Assembly (NCBI RefSeq): GCF_024834055.1
Contig: NZ_JANUXZ010000001.1
Coordinates: 430,340-494,339, forward strand
Reading direction: 5' to 3'
DNA from: Corynebacterium sp. ES2730-CONJ
GTDB taxonomy: Bacteria; Actinomycetota; Actinomycetes; Mycobacteriales; Mycobacteriaceae
Length of the DNA stretch: 64,000 bases
The notes below the pieces were generated by a model. The model was given only the letters and a program-made list of their open reading frames with translations, ran no database searches and was not told the origin of the DNA. The position numbers were made by a program, and so were the translations under genes. Below are positions 1-8,004 of this stretch, one piece after another (position 1 is the first letter of the stretch; every line of letters begins with the position of its first letter).

Positions 1-195
1 ATGATGCTCTCGCCTACTCATACGTGATCGCTGCTGATAATCCGCGCGCGTCTCCCCACGTTCTGGCCCTAGTACATCGCCGTTAAAGATCACGGGTGGT
101 TCCTTGGCAGTATCGGCAACAAAGAAGCTATAACCCGAGCCCATCACGGCAAGCGATACAACAGCTAGGCCGACGCGGATAGTATCAGCCGCCAT
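1..195 (-). CDS. Partial hypothetical protein with N-terminal membrane segment
   Basis: The frame is open from an ATG at 195 to the window edge, giving 65 residues without a stop, so the gene is cut off at its 3' end. The N-terminus has a short positive start (MAADTIRVG) followed by a hydrophobic stretch of about 15 residues, consistent with a signal anchor. The rest is polar and charged (GPERGETRADYQQRSR). It begins 6 nt after the rluD stop on the same strand, which suggests it is the last gene of an lspA-rluD operon. No clear ribosome binding site is visible. I do not recognise the family. Confidence 0.5.
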   Translation of the reverse strand, partial: MAADTIRVGLAVVSLAVMGSGYSFFVADTAKEPPVIFNGDVLGPERGETRADYQQRSRMSRREHH

Positions 196-200
196 GGCTA

Positions 201-1133
201 CTAAGAATTGCCAGCGCGCACTACGTCGAGCGCATGACGGAGGTCCGGTGGATATGGTGAGCAGATCTCCATCCATTTACCCGAGGCGGGGTGCTCGAAA
301 CCGAGTCTAACCGCGTGCAGCCATTGCCGCTCTAGGCCTAAGCGCTGTGCCATAACCGGATCGGAGCCGTACATCGGATCACCGCAACACGGGTGATGCA
401 GTGCAGCTGTGTGCACGCGAATTTGGTGCGTCCGCCCAGTTTCAAGGTGTACTTCTAAAAGCGAGGCCTCCACGAAAGCTTCTAGGGTTTCATAGTGGGT
501 AACCGCATATTTACCGTCAGTGGTCACCGCGAACTTCCATCCCGAACTTGGGTGGCGGCCAATGGGGGCCTCAATTGTCCCCTGGAAGGGATCCATATGA
601 CCTTGCACGAGCGCATGATAGGTCTTCTTGACGGTCCGCTCCTTAAAGGCGCGCTTGAGTATCGCATAACCGCGCTCGCTCGCCGCCACTACCATGACAC
701 CTGAGGTGCCAACGTCTAGACGTTGCACGATTCCGTTGCGTTCTGGGGGGCCGGAGGTAGATATTCGAAAACCCGCAGCGGCTAAACCCCCAACAACAGT
801 GGGACCTTCCCAGCCCACCGTGGGGTGGGCAGCTACTCCTACCGGTTTATCTACCGCTATCACATCCTCGTCAGCATAGAGGATGTCGAGGCCCTCAACA
901 GGTTCGGCTTTGGGTTCTAGCGGCTCCTGTGGCGCAGGAAGAAGCACTTCGAGAAGGCCACCTGGGGTGATCTTATCTGCCTTTCCCAGGATTTTCCCAT
1001 CGACTGATATATCGCCATTAGTGGCGAGCTCAGCGGCAACGGTGCGTGAAATCCCAAGCAATTTGGACATGGCAGCGTCGACACGCATTCCATCTAAACC
1101 TTCGGGGATTGAGAAGGTGCGGTGTTCTCTCAC
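201..1133 (-). CDS. rluD: RluA/RluD-family 23S rRNA pseudouridine synthase
   Basis: The 310-residue protein should convert specific uridines of rRNA to pseudouridine. An S4 RNA-binding domain occupies about residues 8-68. The catalytic domain carries the family motif RLDVGTSG with the presumed catalytic Asp at residue 140; RluD proteins usually have HRLDxxTSG, so this is a slightly diverged but complete motif. The C-terminal part has the expected [10 protein letters not shown] segment. The start is a GTG overlapping the lspA stop by 4 nt (GTGA), so the two genes are probably translationally coupled. RluD rather than RluC is inferred from the lspA neighbourhood. Confidence 0.93.
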   Translation of the reverse strand: MREHRTFSIPEGLDGMRVDAAMSKLLGISRTVAAELATNGDISVDGKILGKADKITPGGLLEVLLPAPQEPLEPKAEPVEGLDILYADEDVIAVDKPVGVAAHPTVGWEGPTVVGGLAAAGFRISTSGPPERNGIVQRLDVGTSGVMVVAASERGYAILKRAFKERTVKKTYHALVQGHMDPFQGTIEAPIGRHPSSGWKFAVTTDGKYAVTHYETLEAFVEASLLEVHLETGRTHQIRVHTAALHHPCCGDPMYGSDPVMAQRLGLERQWLHAVRLGFEHPASGKWMEICSPYPPDLRHALDVVRAGNS

Positions 1134-1615
1134 TGGGCACTCCTCTCCGCGAGGAGCGAACGTACCACATAGATCGCGATTCCTATGGTGAGGCAGGCGT
1201 CGGCAAAGTTGAAAACCGCGAACCGTGAGACCGAAATATAGTCAACAACATGCCCAAAAAAGAATCCTGGAGGTCGTATCAAACGATCAATAAGGTTTCC
1301 CAGGGTGCCACCGCCGACAAGACCAAGGACGATACCGACCCACACCGTATTAACACGGAACGAAAAAACTAGAATGCCAATGAGCACGACCGTTTTAATG
1401 AGCGTAAATAGCCACGTCGTACTCGAGCCCAGGGAGAAGGCGGCACCAGAATTGAAGGCGAGACGAATGCTCAGCCACTCCCCCACGATCGGCCATCTGT
1501 CACCGCGGGCGATATTGGCGAGGATCCACTCTTTGATGCCTTGGTCTAGGAGAGCCAAGATCACGATGATCCCCCAGATCATGCCAGTTAAATATAAGCT
1601 TTTCGATCTCTGCAC
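1130..1615 (-). CDS. lspA: Lipoprotein signal peptidase II
   Basis: Prolipoprotein signal peptidase, an inner-membrane aspartyl protease that removes signal peptides before the lipid-modified Cys. I chose the GTG at 1615, giving 161 aa, the normal family length. A longer frame upstream is compositionally unlike LspA. Hydrophobic segments lie near residues 11-27, 66-83, 88-104 and 139-153. The catalytic aspartates are D110 (NLIDR) and D139 (FNFAD). An ATG at 1582 is an alternative start. Several lipoproteins in this window (genes at 1685, 3196, 3937 and 52592) are likely substrates. It is divergent from the lipoprotein gene at 1685. Confidence 0.93.
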   Translation of the reverse strand: MQRSKSLYLTGMIWGIIVILALLDQGIKEWILANIARGDRWPIVGEWLSIRLAFNSGAAFSLGSSTTWLFTLIKTVVLIGILVFSFRVNTVWVGIVLGLVGGGTLGNLIDRLIRPPGFFFGHVVDYISVSRFAVFNFADACLTIGIAIYVVRSLLAERSAQ

Positions 1616-1684
1616 CCTCTTATCTTTGCAAAAGGTCCCTCTTTTCGCTACCTTGCCCCCGCTACCAACAGGTAGGCTACGTAC

Positions 1685-2614
1685 ATGTTTTCTCTCTCTC
1701 GTACCCTTGTCAGTCTTTCGGTAGCCATCATATTGACAGGTATTGCAGGATGTAGTGTCACCGGTGAGCGCGATCAAGTACCGGTTGACCAGGCTGTAGG
1801 TCTAGCGCTACAGCCCCCACGAGTTCGACTTATTGAGAAAGGAGAAAGCCCCCGCAACCCCCTGATCTTTCAGGATCACAACACCCCCACTCAAGCAGCG
1901 ACCGTGAAGGTCGGGTCCTCGCTGAGTCAGCAGATATCGACCGGCGATACGCTCAGCCTCCAGCCTTCCTTAGACGCGGCGTCACCTGCGGTGACCACGC
2001 TTAAGGTCACTGCGGAGAGCGTCCCTGCTCAGCAATCCGAAGAGTCCACTCGAAGCGTTTTTCTCAAGGTACGCAGCGCCAATTCCGATACCGATCTCGA
2101 TACTGCCCGCGGCTTCGGTTTTGGATGGTTCGCTGACGATTCCGGGAGGATCTCTTCCGTTAATTTTGCTGCTCCCACTCAGGCCACAGATGCTGCTCGA
2201 GCCCAGACAGAAGACAGTTTGCTGACCCTGGTGGGGCTACCGGTAGTTTTCCCCCAAGAGCCCGTTGGGGTCGGCGCTAGATGGACAGTTGAATCACGGA
2301 TCACTAGTGCTTCCGCCAGCTACTTACAGGATATGACCTTCGAGCTTCTCGAGCGATTTGGATCTGTGGTGCGACTAGGAGTGAGTGTTCAGCAACGTCC
2401 CTCGCAGGGAGCCATCGAGGCTCAAGGGGAAAAACTAGAGGTTATCAGCGCCGAGAGTGTAAGCGAAGGCGAGTTAGTCATTGATACCTCCCACCCGCTG
2501 CCTGTTTCCGGTAGTTTAAAAATTATCGCGCGAGTTATATATGCAGCCGCGGGTAATGAGGTGCGGGTGGTACAAGATAACAGCACCGTTGTGGAGTTCG
2601 TTCCACCGCAGTAA
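1685..2614 (+). CDS. Secreted lipoprotein of unknown function
   Basis: A 309-residue protein with a lipoprotein signal peptide: hydrophobic segment at about residues 8-20 and lipobox IAGC, placing the lipidated Cys near residue 23. The mature part has a proline- and serine-rich linker followed by a beta-rich region with no catalytic motif that I can name. The gene is divergent from lspA, about 70 nt apart, so the two promoters probably share that interval. The function is unknown. The architecture resembles surface or periplasmic lipoproteins that bind rather than catalyse, but that is inference. Confidence 0.75.
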   Translation: MFSLSRTLVSLSVAIILTGIAGCSVTGERDQVPVDQAVGLALQPPRVRLIEKGESPRNPLIFQDHNTPTQAATVKVGSSLSQQISTGDTLSLQPSLDAASPAVTTLKVTAESVPAQQSEESTRSVFLKVRSANSDTDLDTARGFGFGWFADDSGRISSVNFAAPTQATDAARAQTEDSLLTLVGLPVVFPQEPVGVGARWTVESRITSASASYLQDMTFELLERFGSVVRLGVSVQQRPSQGAIEAQGEKLEVISAESVSEGELVIDTSHPLPVSGSLKIIARVIYAAAGNEVRVVQDNSTVVEFVPPQ

Positions 2615-3156
2615 AAAGGTAGTGGAGATACTAGGTGCAGCCACCTCCCTGCCCACGGCCACACAGGCGTCATGAGGTCAATAGATTTATAGGAACGAAC
2701 ATGTATATAGGTCCTGTCGCACTGAGCAATTAGAGTCTTTGAGCCAAGATCATAGGGGGGAAGATTGTGCAGCTTGCTCGCAGAGATGCCAGTGAAAGCA
2801 ACCTTCAGCTCTGGAGTGTAGCGTAGGTACGCGGTGCGCACAGGCAGATTGATGATGCACTTATCGACGACTCTAGGCGGTGTGGACGCCGTGAGCGCGC
2901 TATCTCATCGAGCATAGGATACCCCCACTGCTGTGGTGAGGGGATCAAGCGGTCCCCGCATTCCCTGCTTCGCGGGGTGCCGGACTCGAGGCACCGGGCG
3001 GCCGCTGGAGTGCGTGCTCGCACGGAAAGCAGTAAGGCATAGGTGGTGATCGCGCCATCAGCGCTGGTGTATAGCTGGTTTTATGTGGTGAGTTGCTGAA
3101 ACGCTCTCTATAGCCTAAGCGCATCTTCTCGTCGAGCACGAGATACCACATACACA
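2615..3156. other. Intergenic gap without convincing gene
   Basis: About 540 nt between two convergent genes. Small open frames exist on both strands but none has a ribosome binding site, a recognisable domain or typical codon use. A GC-rich patch contains two adjacent inverted repeats: CCCCGC at 2954-2959 with GCGGGG at 2972-2977, and GGTGCC at 2976-2981 with GGCACC at 2990-2995. An arginine-rich frame on the plus strand (about 2827-3040) might be a decayed coding remnant, but I could not assign it. Confidence 0.5.
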
Positions 3157-3183
3157 ACACCCCTTGGGAATCCCAAGGGGTGT
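3157..3183. terminator. Hairpin downstream of the cyclophilin gene
   Basis: A perfect 12-bp inverted repeat (ACACCCCTTGGG / CCCAAGGGGTGT) with a 3-nt loop. It lies 12 nt past the stop of the minus-strand cyclophilin gene. No U-tract follows on either strand, so it is a terminator-like or mRNA-stabilising hairpin rather than a classical intrinsic terminator. Confidence 0.6.
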
Positions 3184-3195
3184 GACTTTGCTAGG

Positions 3196-3897
3196 TTATT
3201 TCTTTTTCGGCGCTGATATGCTAACTTTTTCGATCTCCACACTCTGTGCGGGTGGGCCATCGACTGCGCCATCTTTGACTCCATGAGCAGCGATATCCCT
3301 AAGAACGTCCATCCCTTCAGGTTCCACGGTTCCAAAGAGTGTGTAGTTAGGGGGCAATGGGGAGTCTTTGTAGTTGATGAAGAACTGAGATCCGTTGGTA
3401 TCAGGGCCCGCATTAGCCATGGCTACAGTGCCGGCCATATAGAGTCCTTGCGCAGATTCTCCAACCGGATATTCATCGGCAAAGCGGAAGCCGGGGCCAC
3501 CTCGTCCGGTTCCCTCTGGGTCGCCGCACTGGAGCACATAGATCCCGTCAGTAGTCAGACGATGGCACACCGTATTGGTGTAGAAGCCGGACTTCGCCAG
3601 GTGAGCGATAATCGCCGAGGTACAGGGAGCTTTGTGCGGGTCAAGGGTTAAGGGGATATCGCCGCGGTTAGTTTCAAAGACTAAGGAGACCGGGTCAGAT
3701 AGTTTGTCTTCCGGGAGTTTTTCGGAGATATCACCGAATCCCTCTGCCGTGATACCACACTCAGCGGCGAAAACCGCTGTCGCGTCTTGCGCTGCTTCGC
3801 CATTTGGTGCCGTCGATGAGTTATCAGTACTGCACCCTGCGATAAGAGCACCACTACTTAAGGTGATCAGGGCTATCTTGGCTAAGCTCTTCATCAA
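3196..3897 (-). CDS. Lipoprotein peptidyl-prolyl cis-trans isomerase (cyclophilin type)
   Basis: A 233-residue lipid-anchored cyclophilin. The signal peptide ends in the lipobox LIAGC, with the Cys near residue 22, followed by a Ser/Thr/Ala-rich linker. The cyclophilin domain runs from about residue 65 to the end. It shows the family landmarks NRGDIPLTLD at its start, GFYTNTVCHR, and NTNGSQFFI-like NGSQFFINY in the active-site region. It should catalyse proline isomerisation of secreted or membrane proteins at the outer face of the membrane. The next gene upstream is another lipoprotein on the same strand. Confidence 0.9.
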   Translation of the reverse strand: MMKSLAKIALITLSSGALIAGCSTDNSSTAPNGEAAQDATAVFAAECGITAEGFGDISEKLPEDKLSDPVSLVFETNRGDIPLTLDPHKAPCTSAIIAHLAKSGFYTNTVCHRLTTDGIYVLQCGDPEGTGRGGPGFRFADEYPVGESAQGLYMAGTVAMANAGPDTNGSQFFINYKDSPLPPNYTLFGTVEPEGMDVLRDIAAHGVKDGAVDGPPAQSVEIEKVSISAPKKK

Positions 3898-3936
3898 TTC
3901 TTCGTCGCCGTCCTGTATCTTTCTGGTTAATATTTT

Positions 3937-4542
3937 CTACGCTGCTGGTGGGGCTGGTGGCATCTCAGCATCTTCTGGGGACGCTGGCACCCCAGGGTTC
4001 TCAGGAGCAGCAGGCTCATTACCTAAGGTCTCATTACATAGCGGTGGGACCTGTTCGGGAGTGACCGTATTGGTAATTAGGGTACAGGCCCAGGATTGGG
4101 ATAGCTTCCAGTGCCCATCTTCGTAGATGAATTCTACATTCTCCGCTGGTTGAGGTTCCCGATCCGGCAGCATGAAATTGACCGTTGCCAGTACTGAGTC
4201 AGGGGTATAACCGGGAAGAATGGGCTGAACCACTTGGAACTCTGCACCTGATTCCAACTTAGAATCGGTCATGACCTGGAAGAGCTCTGGTACAGTTTCG
4301 CCACCTTGGACTGTTTTGGTCTTCTCTTCCACTGGCACGTTGGGGTCGGCTGCGAGAGCCAAGAGTGCATTGAGTTCCTCGGCAGTAGGCAGACTGGGGG
4401 CCATAGCCTCCGTGGGACTCATCGTGGTCTCTGTAGGGGCCACCGTATCGGTGGTTGCATCGGTATCGGTCGAGCAGGCACTCAAACTGAATGCGGTGGT
4501 GGCAGCAAGCGCTAGGGCCGCGATTTTCGACGAGGTCATCAA
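3937..4542 (-). CDS. MTB12-like secreted lipoprotein
   Basis: A 201-residue lipoprotein with signal peptide and lipobox LSAC (Cys near residue 23), a Thr/Ala/Pro linker, then a domain beginning LNALLALAADPNVPVEEKTKTVQGG. This pattern (x-ADPxVPxxxKxxxVxGG) and the NVEFIYEDGHWKLS segment resemble the low-molecular-weight antigen MTB12/CFP-2 family of mycobacteria and corynebacteria, whose biochemical role is not established. The C-terminus is a Pro/Ala/Glu-rich tail. The gene lies 39 nt upstream of the cyclophilin gene, and the two may be co-transcribed. Confidence 0.78.
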   Translation of the reverse strand: MMTSSKIAALALAATTAFSLSACSTDTDATTDTVAPTETTMSPTEAMAPSLPTAEELNALLALAADPNVPVEEKTKTVQGGETVPELFQVMTDSKLESGAEFQVVQPILPGYTPDSVLATVNFMLPDREPQPAENVEFIYEDGHWKLSQSWACTLITNTVTPEQVPPLCNETLGNEPAAPENPGVPASPEDAEMPPAPPAA

Positions 4543-4653
4543 AGAAATCTCCTTTATCGGTTCACGATCGGATCTAATCCCTCTAGACTATCGCAGGAAT
4601 ATCCTCAGGGCGAAAAATTCTCGCACCACCAGCCACTGTGGCACCCTATATCT

Positions 4654-5589
4654 ATGAGCTCTCCTACCTTGCCCAAGATTGTTGTCGTGACCACCGGCGG
4701 AACCATCGCTTCCGTGGCACATGCCGGCGGCGCTCGCCATCCAGAAATTACTGGCGAAAAACTCATCGCCCCGATTCGCCAGCGTTTTCATGATCAGTGC
4801 ACGTTTGAGGTCAGGTCTGTTGGCGTCATTGACTCGTCCGCCATGACCTTTGCCACCATCGACACCATCGTTACTGTCTGCCACGAAGCCCTGCGCGATC
4901 CCACGGTAACGGGTGTCATAGTCACGCACGGAACCGATTCGATGGAAGAGACAGCGATCGCCCTCGATACCTTCCACACCGACGCTCGCCCGATTGTTGT
5001 TACTGGCTCCCAGGAACCGTTCGATTCGGAGCACTATGACGGCTACGATAATCTTGCTGATGCTGTAATAGTCGCTTTAGATTCAAGCGCTCGTAATATA
5101 GGAGTACTGGTCACCTTCGGTCGCGCGGTCCTAGCCGCACGCGGAATGATGAAATGGCATACCAGAGACTTCCTCGGTTTTGCCACGAATGCACCCGAGG
5201 AACCCGAGCGGGCAGAGCCGGTGCCGGTGGTTCCACTTGAAGATATTCGGGTTGACATTATTTATGCTTATCCTGGGGCTCCGCGCACTCTTGTCGATGC
5301 TGCTCTAGCAGCTGGAGCGAACGGTCTTGTTGTCGAGGCGATGGGGGCCGGAAATGTTGGTGCTGAGATGGCGGCGGCGTTGATCGACGCCCGTGAGAAA
5401 AATATTCCCGTTGTGATAAGCACGCGTGTGCCCAGAGGCGAAGTGAATGCATTGTACGGCGGGGCGGGCGGTGGTAGTACTCTCAAGGCCCATGGTGTCG
5501 TAGGCTCGCGCTATTTTCGCAGCGCCCAGGCTCGCGTGCTCCTCGCGATTGCCATCGCCTCAGGCCGTGTGCCGGAAACTCTCTTTTAG
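4654..5589 (+). CDS. ansA: L-asparaginase
   Basis: A 311-residue type I/II asparaginase, hydrolysing L-asparagine to aspartate and ammonia. The first active-site motif is TTGGTIAS, with the nucleophilic Thr at about residue 17. The second is THGTDSMEET, with Thr94/Asp95 as the catalytic pair partners. There is no signal peptide, so the protein is cytoplasmic. Its 3' end overlaps the convergent dinB gene by 4 nt. The ansA-dinB-ileS order recalls Rv1538-Rv1536 in M. tuberculosis. Confidence 0.94.
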   Translation: MSSPTLPKIVVVTTGGTIASVAHAGGARHPEITGEKLIAPIRQRFHDQCTFEVRSVGVIDSSAMTFATIDTIVTVCHEALRDPTVTGVIVTHGTDSMEETAIALDTFHTDARPIVVTGSQEPFDSEHYDGYDNLADAVIVALDSSARNIGVLVTFGRAVLAARGMMKWHTRDFLGFATNAPEEPERAEPVPVVPLEDIRVDIIYAYPGAPRTLVDAALAAGANGLVVEAMGAGNVGAEMAAALIDAREKNIPVVISTRVPRGEVNALYGGAGGGSTLKAHGVVGSRYFRSAQARVLLAIAIASGRVPETLF

Positions 5590-6971
5590 AAATCTTCCTC
5601 AGCTAGGTTGTCTGGCCACGCCAGGCTCGCTATAGGATCAGCCGGCTCTAGGAGGGGATCGTCGGTTGAGAATGTCTTAATAAATCCCGGGCCTGTCGCG
5701 CGGGTTTCAAAACGGACGGTCAGCACTCCGTGTCCACATCCTTGGATCCACCCATGACCATAGTCAGGATGGGAGATATCTTGGGTGGGGCGCCATCCGC
5801 CATTATCGTGGGAACTAATATCAACCTCGGTGCTGATTTCTGGGGTCGAGCTACGGACTCCGACCTCGTAGTCAGACTCTGCCGACGCTACTGGTTTACT
5901 GGGCAGCAATTCAGGGAATAGCATCTCCTGGCTCGGCATTTCGAGGTTGGAAAAGGATACGCCGACGAGGCGAATAGGTCCTACTTCCTGCGGATAGCGG
6001 AGGAGCAATTCCGCTGTCTTTTCTAATAATTGCTGGTCGTCGGTGGCGTAGAGGAAAGAGTGGGAGCGTGTTTCGTTGTGGTGATCGGCCATTTTAAGTT
6101 TGACACTGACAGTGCGCGCTCCTCGTCCATCTTTGAGCAAACGTTGGTGAGCGCTGCGAAAAGCGCGCTGCAAAGCCTGGTCCACATCGTCTTTTGCGAT
6201 CAAATCTTCTGAGTAGGTAAATTCGGCGCCCACAGATTTTGCAATAGCGCGGGGGGCTACGGGACGGTTGTCGTTTCCCCGGGCAATCTCCCACAAAGCT
6301 AGCCCTGTGGCTCGACCGAGGGCAATTTCCACTTCTTTTTCTTCAAGCGCGGCAAAATCGGCAATCGTATGAACCCCTAGATCTTTCAATCGGCGGGAAG
6401 CCACTGGTCCGACTCCCCATAGTTTTCCTACTGGCAGAGCACCGAGAATTTCGCGCTCATCTTCGTGATTAATAACAGCTACTCCGTCCGGTTTCGCCAA
6501 ACCAGACCCGATTTTTGCGGCCTGTTTTCCGCTTCCGCACCCAATAGAGCACGTGAGTCCTGTTTCTTCGCGGATTGCTTGTCGCAAGTTTTCAGCCCAC
6601 GCTGTCACCTCTTCAGCCTCTTGACCATGTAGGTTCTCCGGCTCTAGGAATGCCTCGTCGATAGAGAGCTGTTCGATGAGACCCGCTTTATTTTTCACAA
6701 TACGGAAGACCCGCTGAGATACTAGTGAGTAGACGTTTTTCCGGGGTGAGATAACTACGGCACTATATCCCACGAGATTTTTTGCTTGGTGCATGGGCAT
6801 GGCTGAATGGGCACCAAAGGCACGCGCTTCATAGCTAGCGCCCGCTACTACTCCGCGCCCGGAGGTGCCGCCCACAAGGACGGGGCGTCCCTTGAGGGTC
6901 GGTTTGGTGAGCTGTTCCACTGAGGCGAAGAAGGCATCCATATCAATGTGCAGTACCCACCTCTTATCCAT
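5586..6971 (-). CDS. dinB: DNA polymerase IV (Y-family translesion polymerase)
   Basis: A 461-residue Y-family polymerase for error-prone or lesion-bypass synthesis. Palm metal ligands are visible in HIDMDAFFASVEQ (Asp10 and Asp12) and SIDEAFLE (Asp105, Glu106). The fingers motif ASYEARAFGAHSAMP at about residues 45-59 is present. The C-terminal region (about 355-461) lacks an obvious beta-clamp QxxLF motif except GQEMLFPEL-like SQEMLFPEL near residue 350. The extended acidic and Trp-containing tail (GGWRPTQDISHPDYGHGW) is typical of actinobacterial DinX/DinP-type proteins. A degenerate LexA-like half-palindrome sits directly upstream of the start. Confidence 0.94.
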   Translation of the reverse strand: MDKRWVLHIDMDAFFASVEQLTKPTLKGRPVLVGGTSGRGVVAGASYEARAFGAHSAMPMHQAKNLVGYSAVVISPRKNVYSLVSQRVFRIVKNKAGLIEQLSIDEAFLEPENLHGQEAEEVTAWAENLRQAIREETGLTCSIGCGSGKQAAKIGSGLAKPDGVAVINHEDEREILGALPVGKLWGVGPVASRRLKDLGVHTIADFAALEEKEVEIALGRATGLALWEIARGNDNRPVAPRAIAKSVGAEFTYSEDLIAKDDVDQALQRAFRSAHQRLLKDGRGARTVSVKLKMADHHNETRSHSFLYATDDQQLLEKTAELLLRYPQEVGPIRLVGVSFSNLEMPSQEMLFPELLPSKPVASAESDYEVGVRSSTPEISTEVDISSHDNGGWRPTQDISHPDYGHGWIQGCGHGVLTVRFETRATGPGFIKTFSTDDPLLEPADPIASLAWPDNLAEEDF

Positions 6972-7060
6972 GCGAACAAGTGTACTAAAAGCACTATCAG
7001 GTGCAAATGCGGAAATTTGAGGGAAAATATGGCTATTATTTGATAGTCAAAACAACTAAT

Positions 7061-7957
7061 ATGATTAATGTGTACGCGATAAAAACATCGACCAAATACG
7101 TCCTCACACTCATCATATTGCTCGCCATCACTTGCACCCCGGCGCAGGCAAAACTCCACTCCACAACGCTTATCGGCTCCGGAACTGGCGCCGAGTACGT
7201 GGCTCTCGGCGACTCCTTCGCCGCGAACCCTAGCACCACGGAACACTACGAGATTCTTAACCCCAATGAATTCTGCCGATATGGGGATATCTCATACCCA
7301 GAAGCGCTTGCTCGATACTTCAACAGTTTTGCTAATTTCACCTGTTCAGGTGCTGTCATCCGCGACGATTATATCGGCCGGCCAGTCAAAGCCACGATGA
7401 TGACACTTCTCAACAATGCCGCCCCATCTCGAGCTCTCGGCCCCGATACTCAGATTGTCACCATCACTATCGGAGGAAATGAATCCTGGAATGGTGTCCG
7501 TGACTACGGCCTTGCTGGATCAACGCCCCTTGTCACCACTGATAATTATATTATTCGTATAAAAGAGTCGATCAGCCGCATTAAAGAATTAGCTCCGCAG
7601 GCGCGTATTTTATTGGTGGGATATCCCGAAGTTGTCGGCCCCGATAATCAAGGCTGCTTGATCAGTAGTGATCGCTTTGGATTTCCGATCCACCTATCCA
7701 TACCTGTAGTGGGTGCCTACGACTACGTGCGTGCTCTAAATCACGCAATGCAGGAGGCCGCCCCACTTTTAGGGGTAGAGTACGTCGATGTCTATACCGA
7801 TTCGATTGGGCACGGTTTGTGTGCACCTGAGAATCAGCGCTATATCAAAGCCATTGTGGATACTCCGGCGCGCGATCCGATGTTGCCGCTACACCCCACC
7901 GAATTAGGTACTGAATTCCAGGCTCGCAAGGTTGCCGAGTATTTGAATCTACAGTAA
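7061..7957 (+). CDS. Secreted SGNH/GDSL-family lipase or esterase
   Basis: A secreted hydrolase of the SGNH fold. With the ATG at 7061 the protein has 298 residues, beginning with a Lys-containing n-region, a hydrophobic core and the cleavage-like site TPAQA. Block I is YVALGDSFAA, with the nucleophilic Ser at about residue 52. Block III is VTITIGGNE (Gly/Asn). Block V is PLHPTELG, supplying the His. Several Cys residues suggest disulphides outside the cell. A GTG at 7001 would add 20 residues with no signal-peptide logic. No strong ribosome binding site is visible for either start. The substrate is unknown. Confidence 0.88.
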   Translation: MINVYAIKTSTKYVLTLIILLAITCTPAQAKLHSTTLIGSGTGAEYVALGDSFAANPSTTEHYEILNPNEFCRYGDISYPEALARYFNSFANFTCSGAVIRDDYIGRPVKATMMTLLNNAAPSRALGPDTQIVTITIGGNESWNGVRDYGLAGSTPLVTTDNYIIRIKESISRIKELAPQARILLVGYPEVVGPDNQGCLISSDRFGFPIHLSIPVVGAYDYVRALNHAMQEAAPLLGVEYVDVYTDSIGHGLCAPENQRYIKAIVDTPARDPMLPLHPTELGTEFQARKVAEYLNLQ

Positions 7958-7992
7958 AAAAAGAGGCCTCGCTATGAGGCCTCCTTTTTATA
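7956..7992. terminator. Bidirectional intrinsic terminator between SGNH gene and ileS
   Basis: The palindromic arms GAGGCCTC at 7963-7970 and 7976-7983 enclose a 5-nt loop. A-rich sequence lies on the left and CTTTTTAT on the right, so U-tracts follow the hairpin on both strands. The position between two convergent genes fits bidirectional termination. Confidence 0.85.
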
Positions 7993-8004
7993 ACTTTTTA
8001 TAAC

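Noticed and set aside
2422..2841. Minus-strand 139-codon frame overlapping the end of the unknown lipoprotein
   Set aside because: It is a shadow of the plus-strand gene with no ribosome binding site or domain. Similar shadow frames across ileS, ftsZ, murC and others were left out for the same reason.
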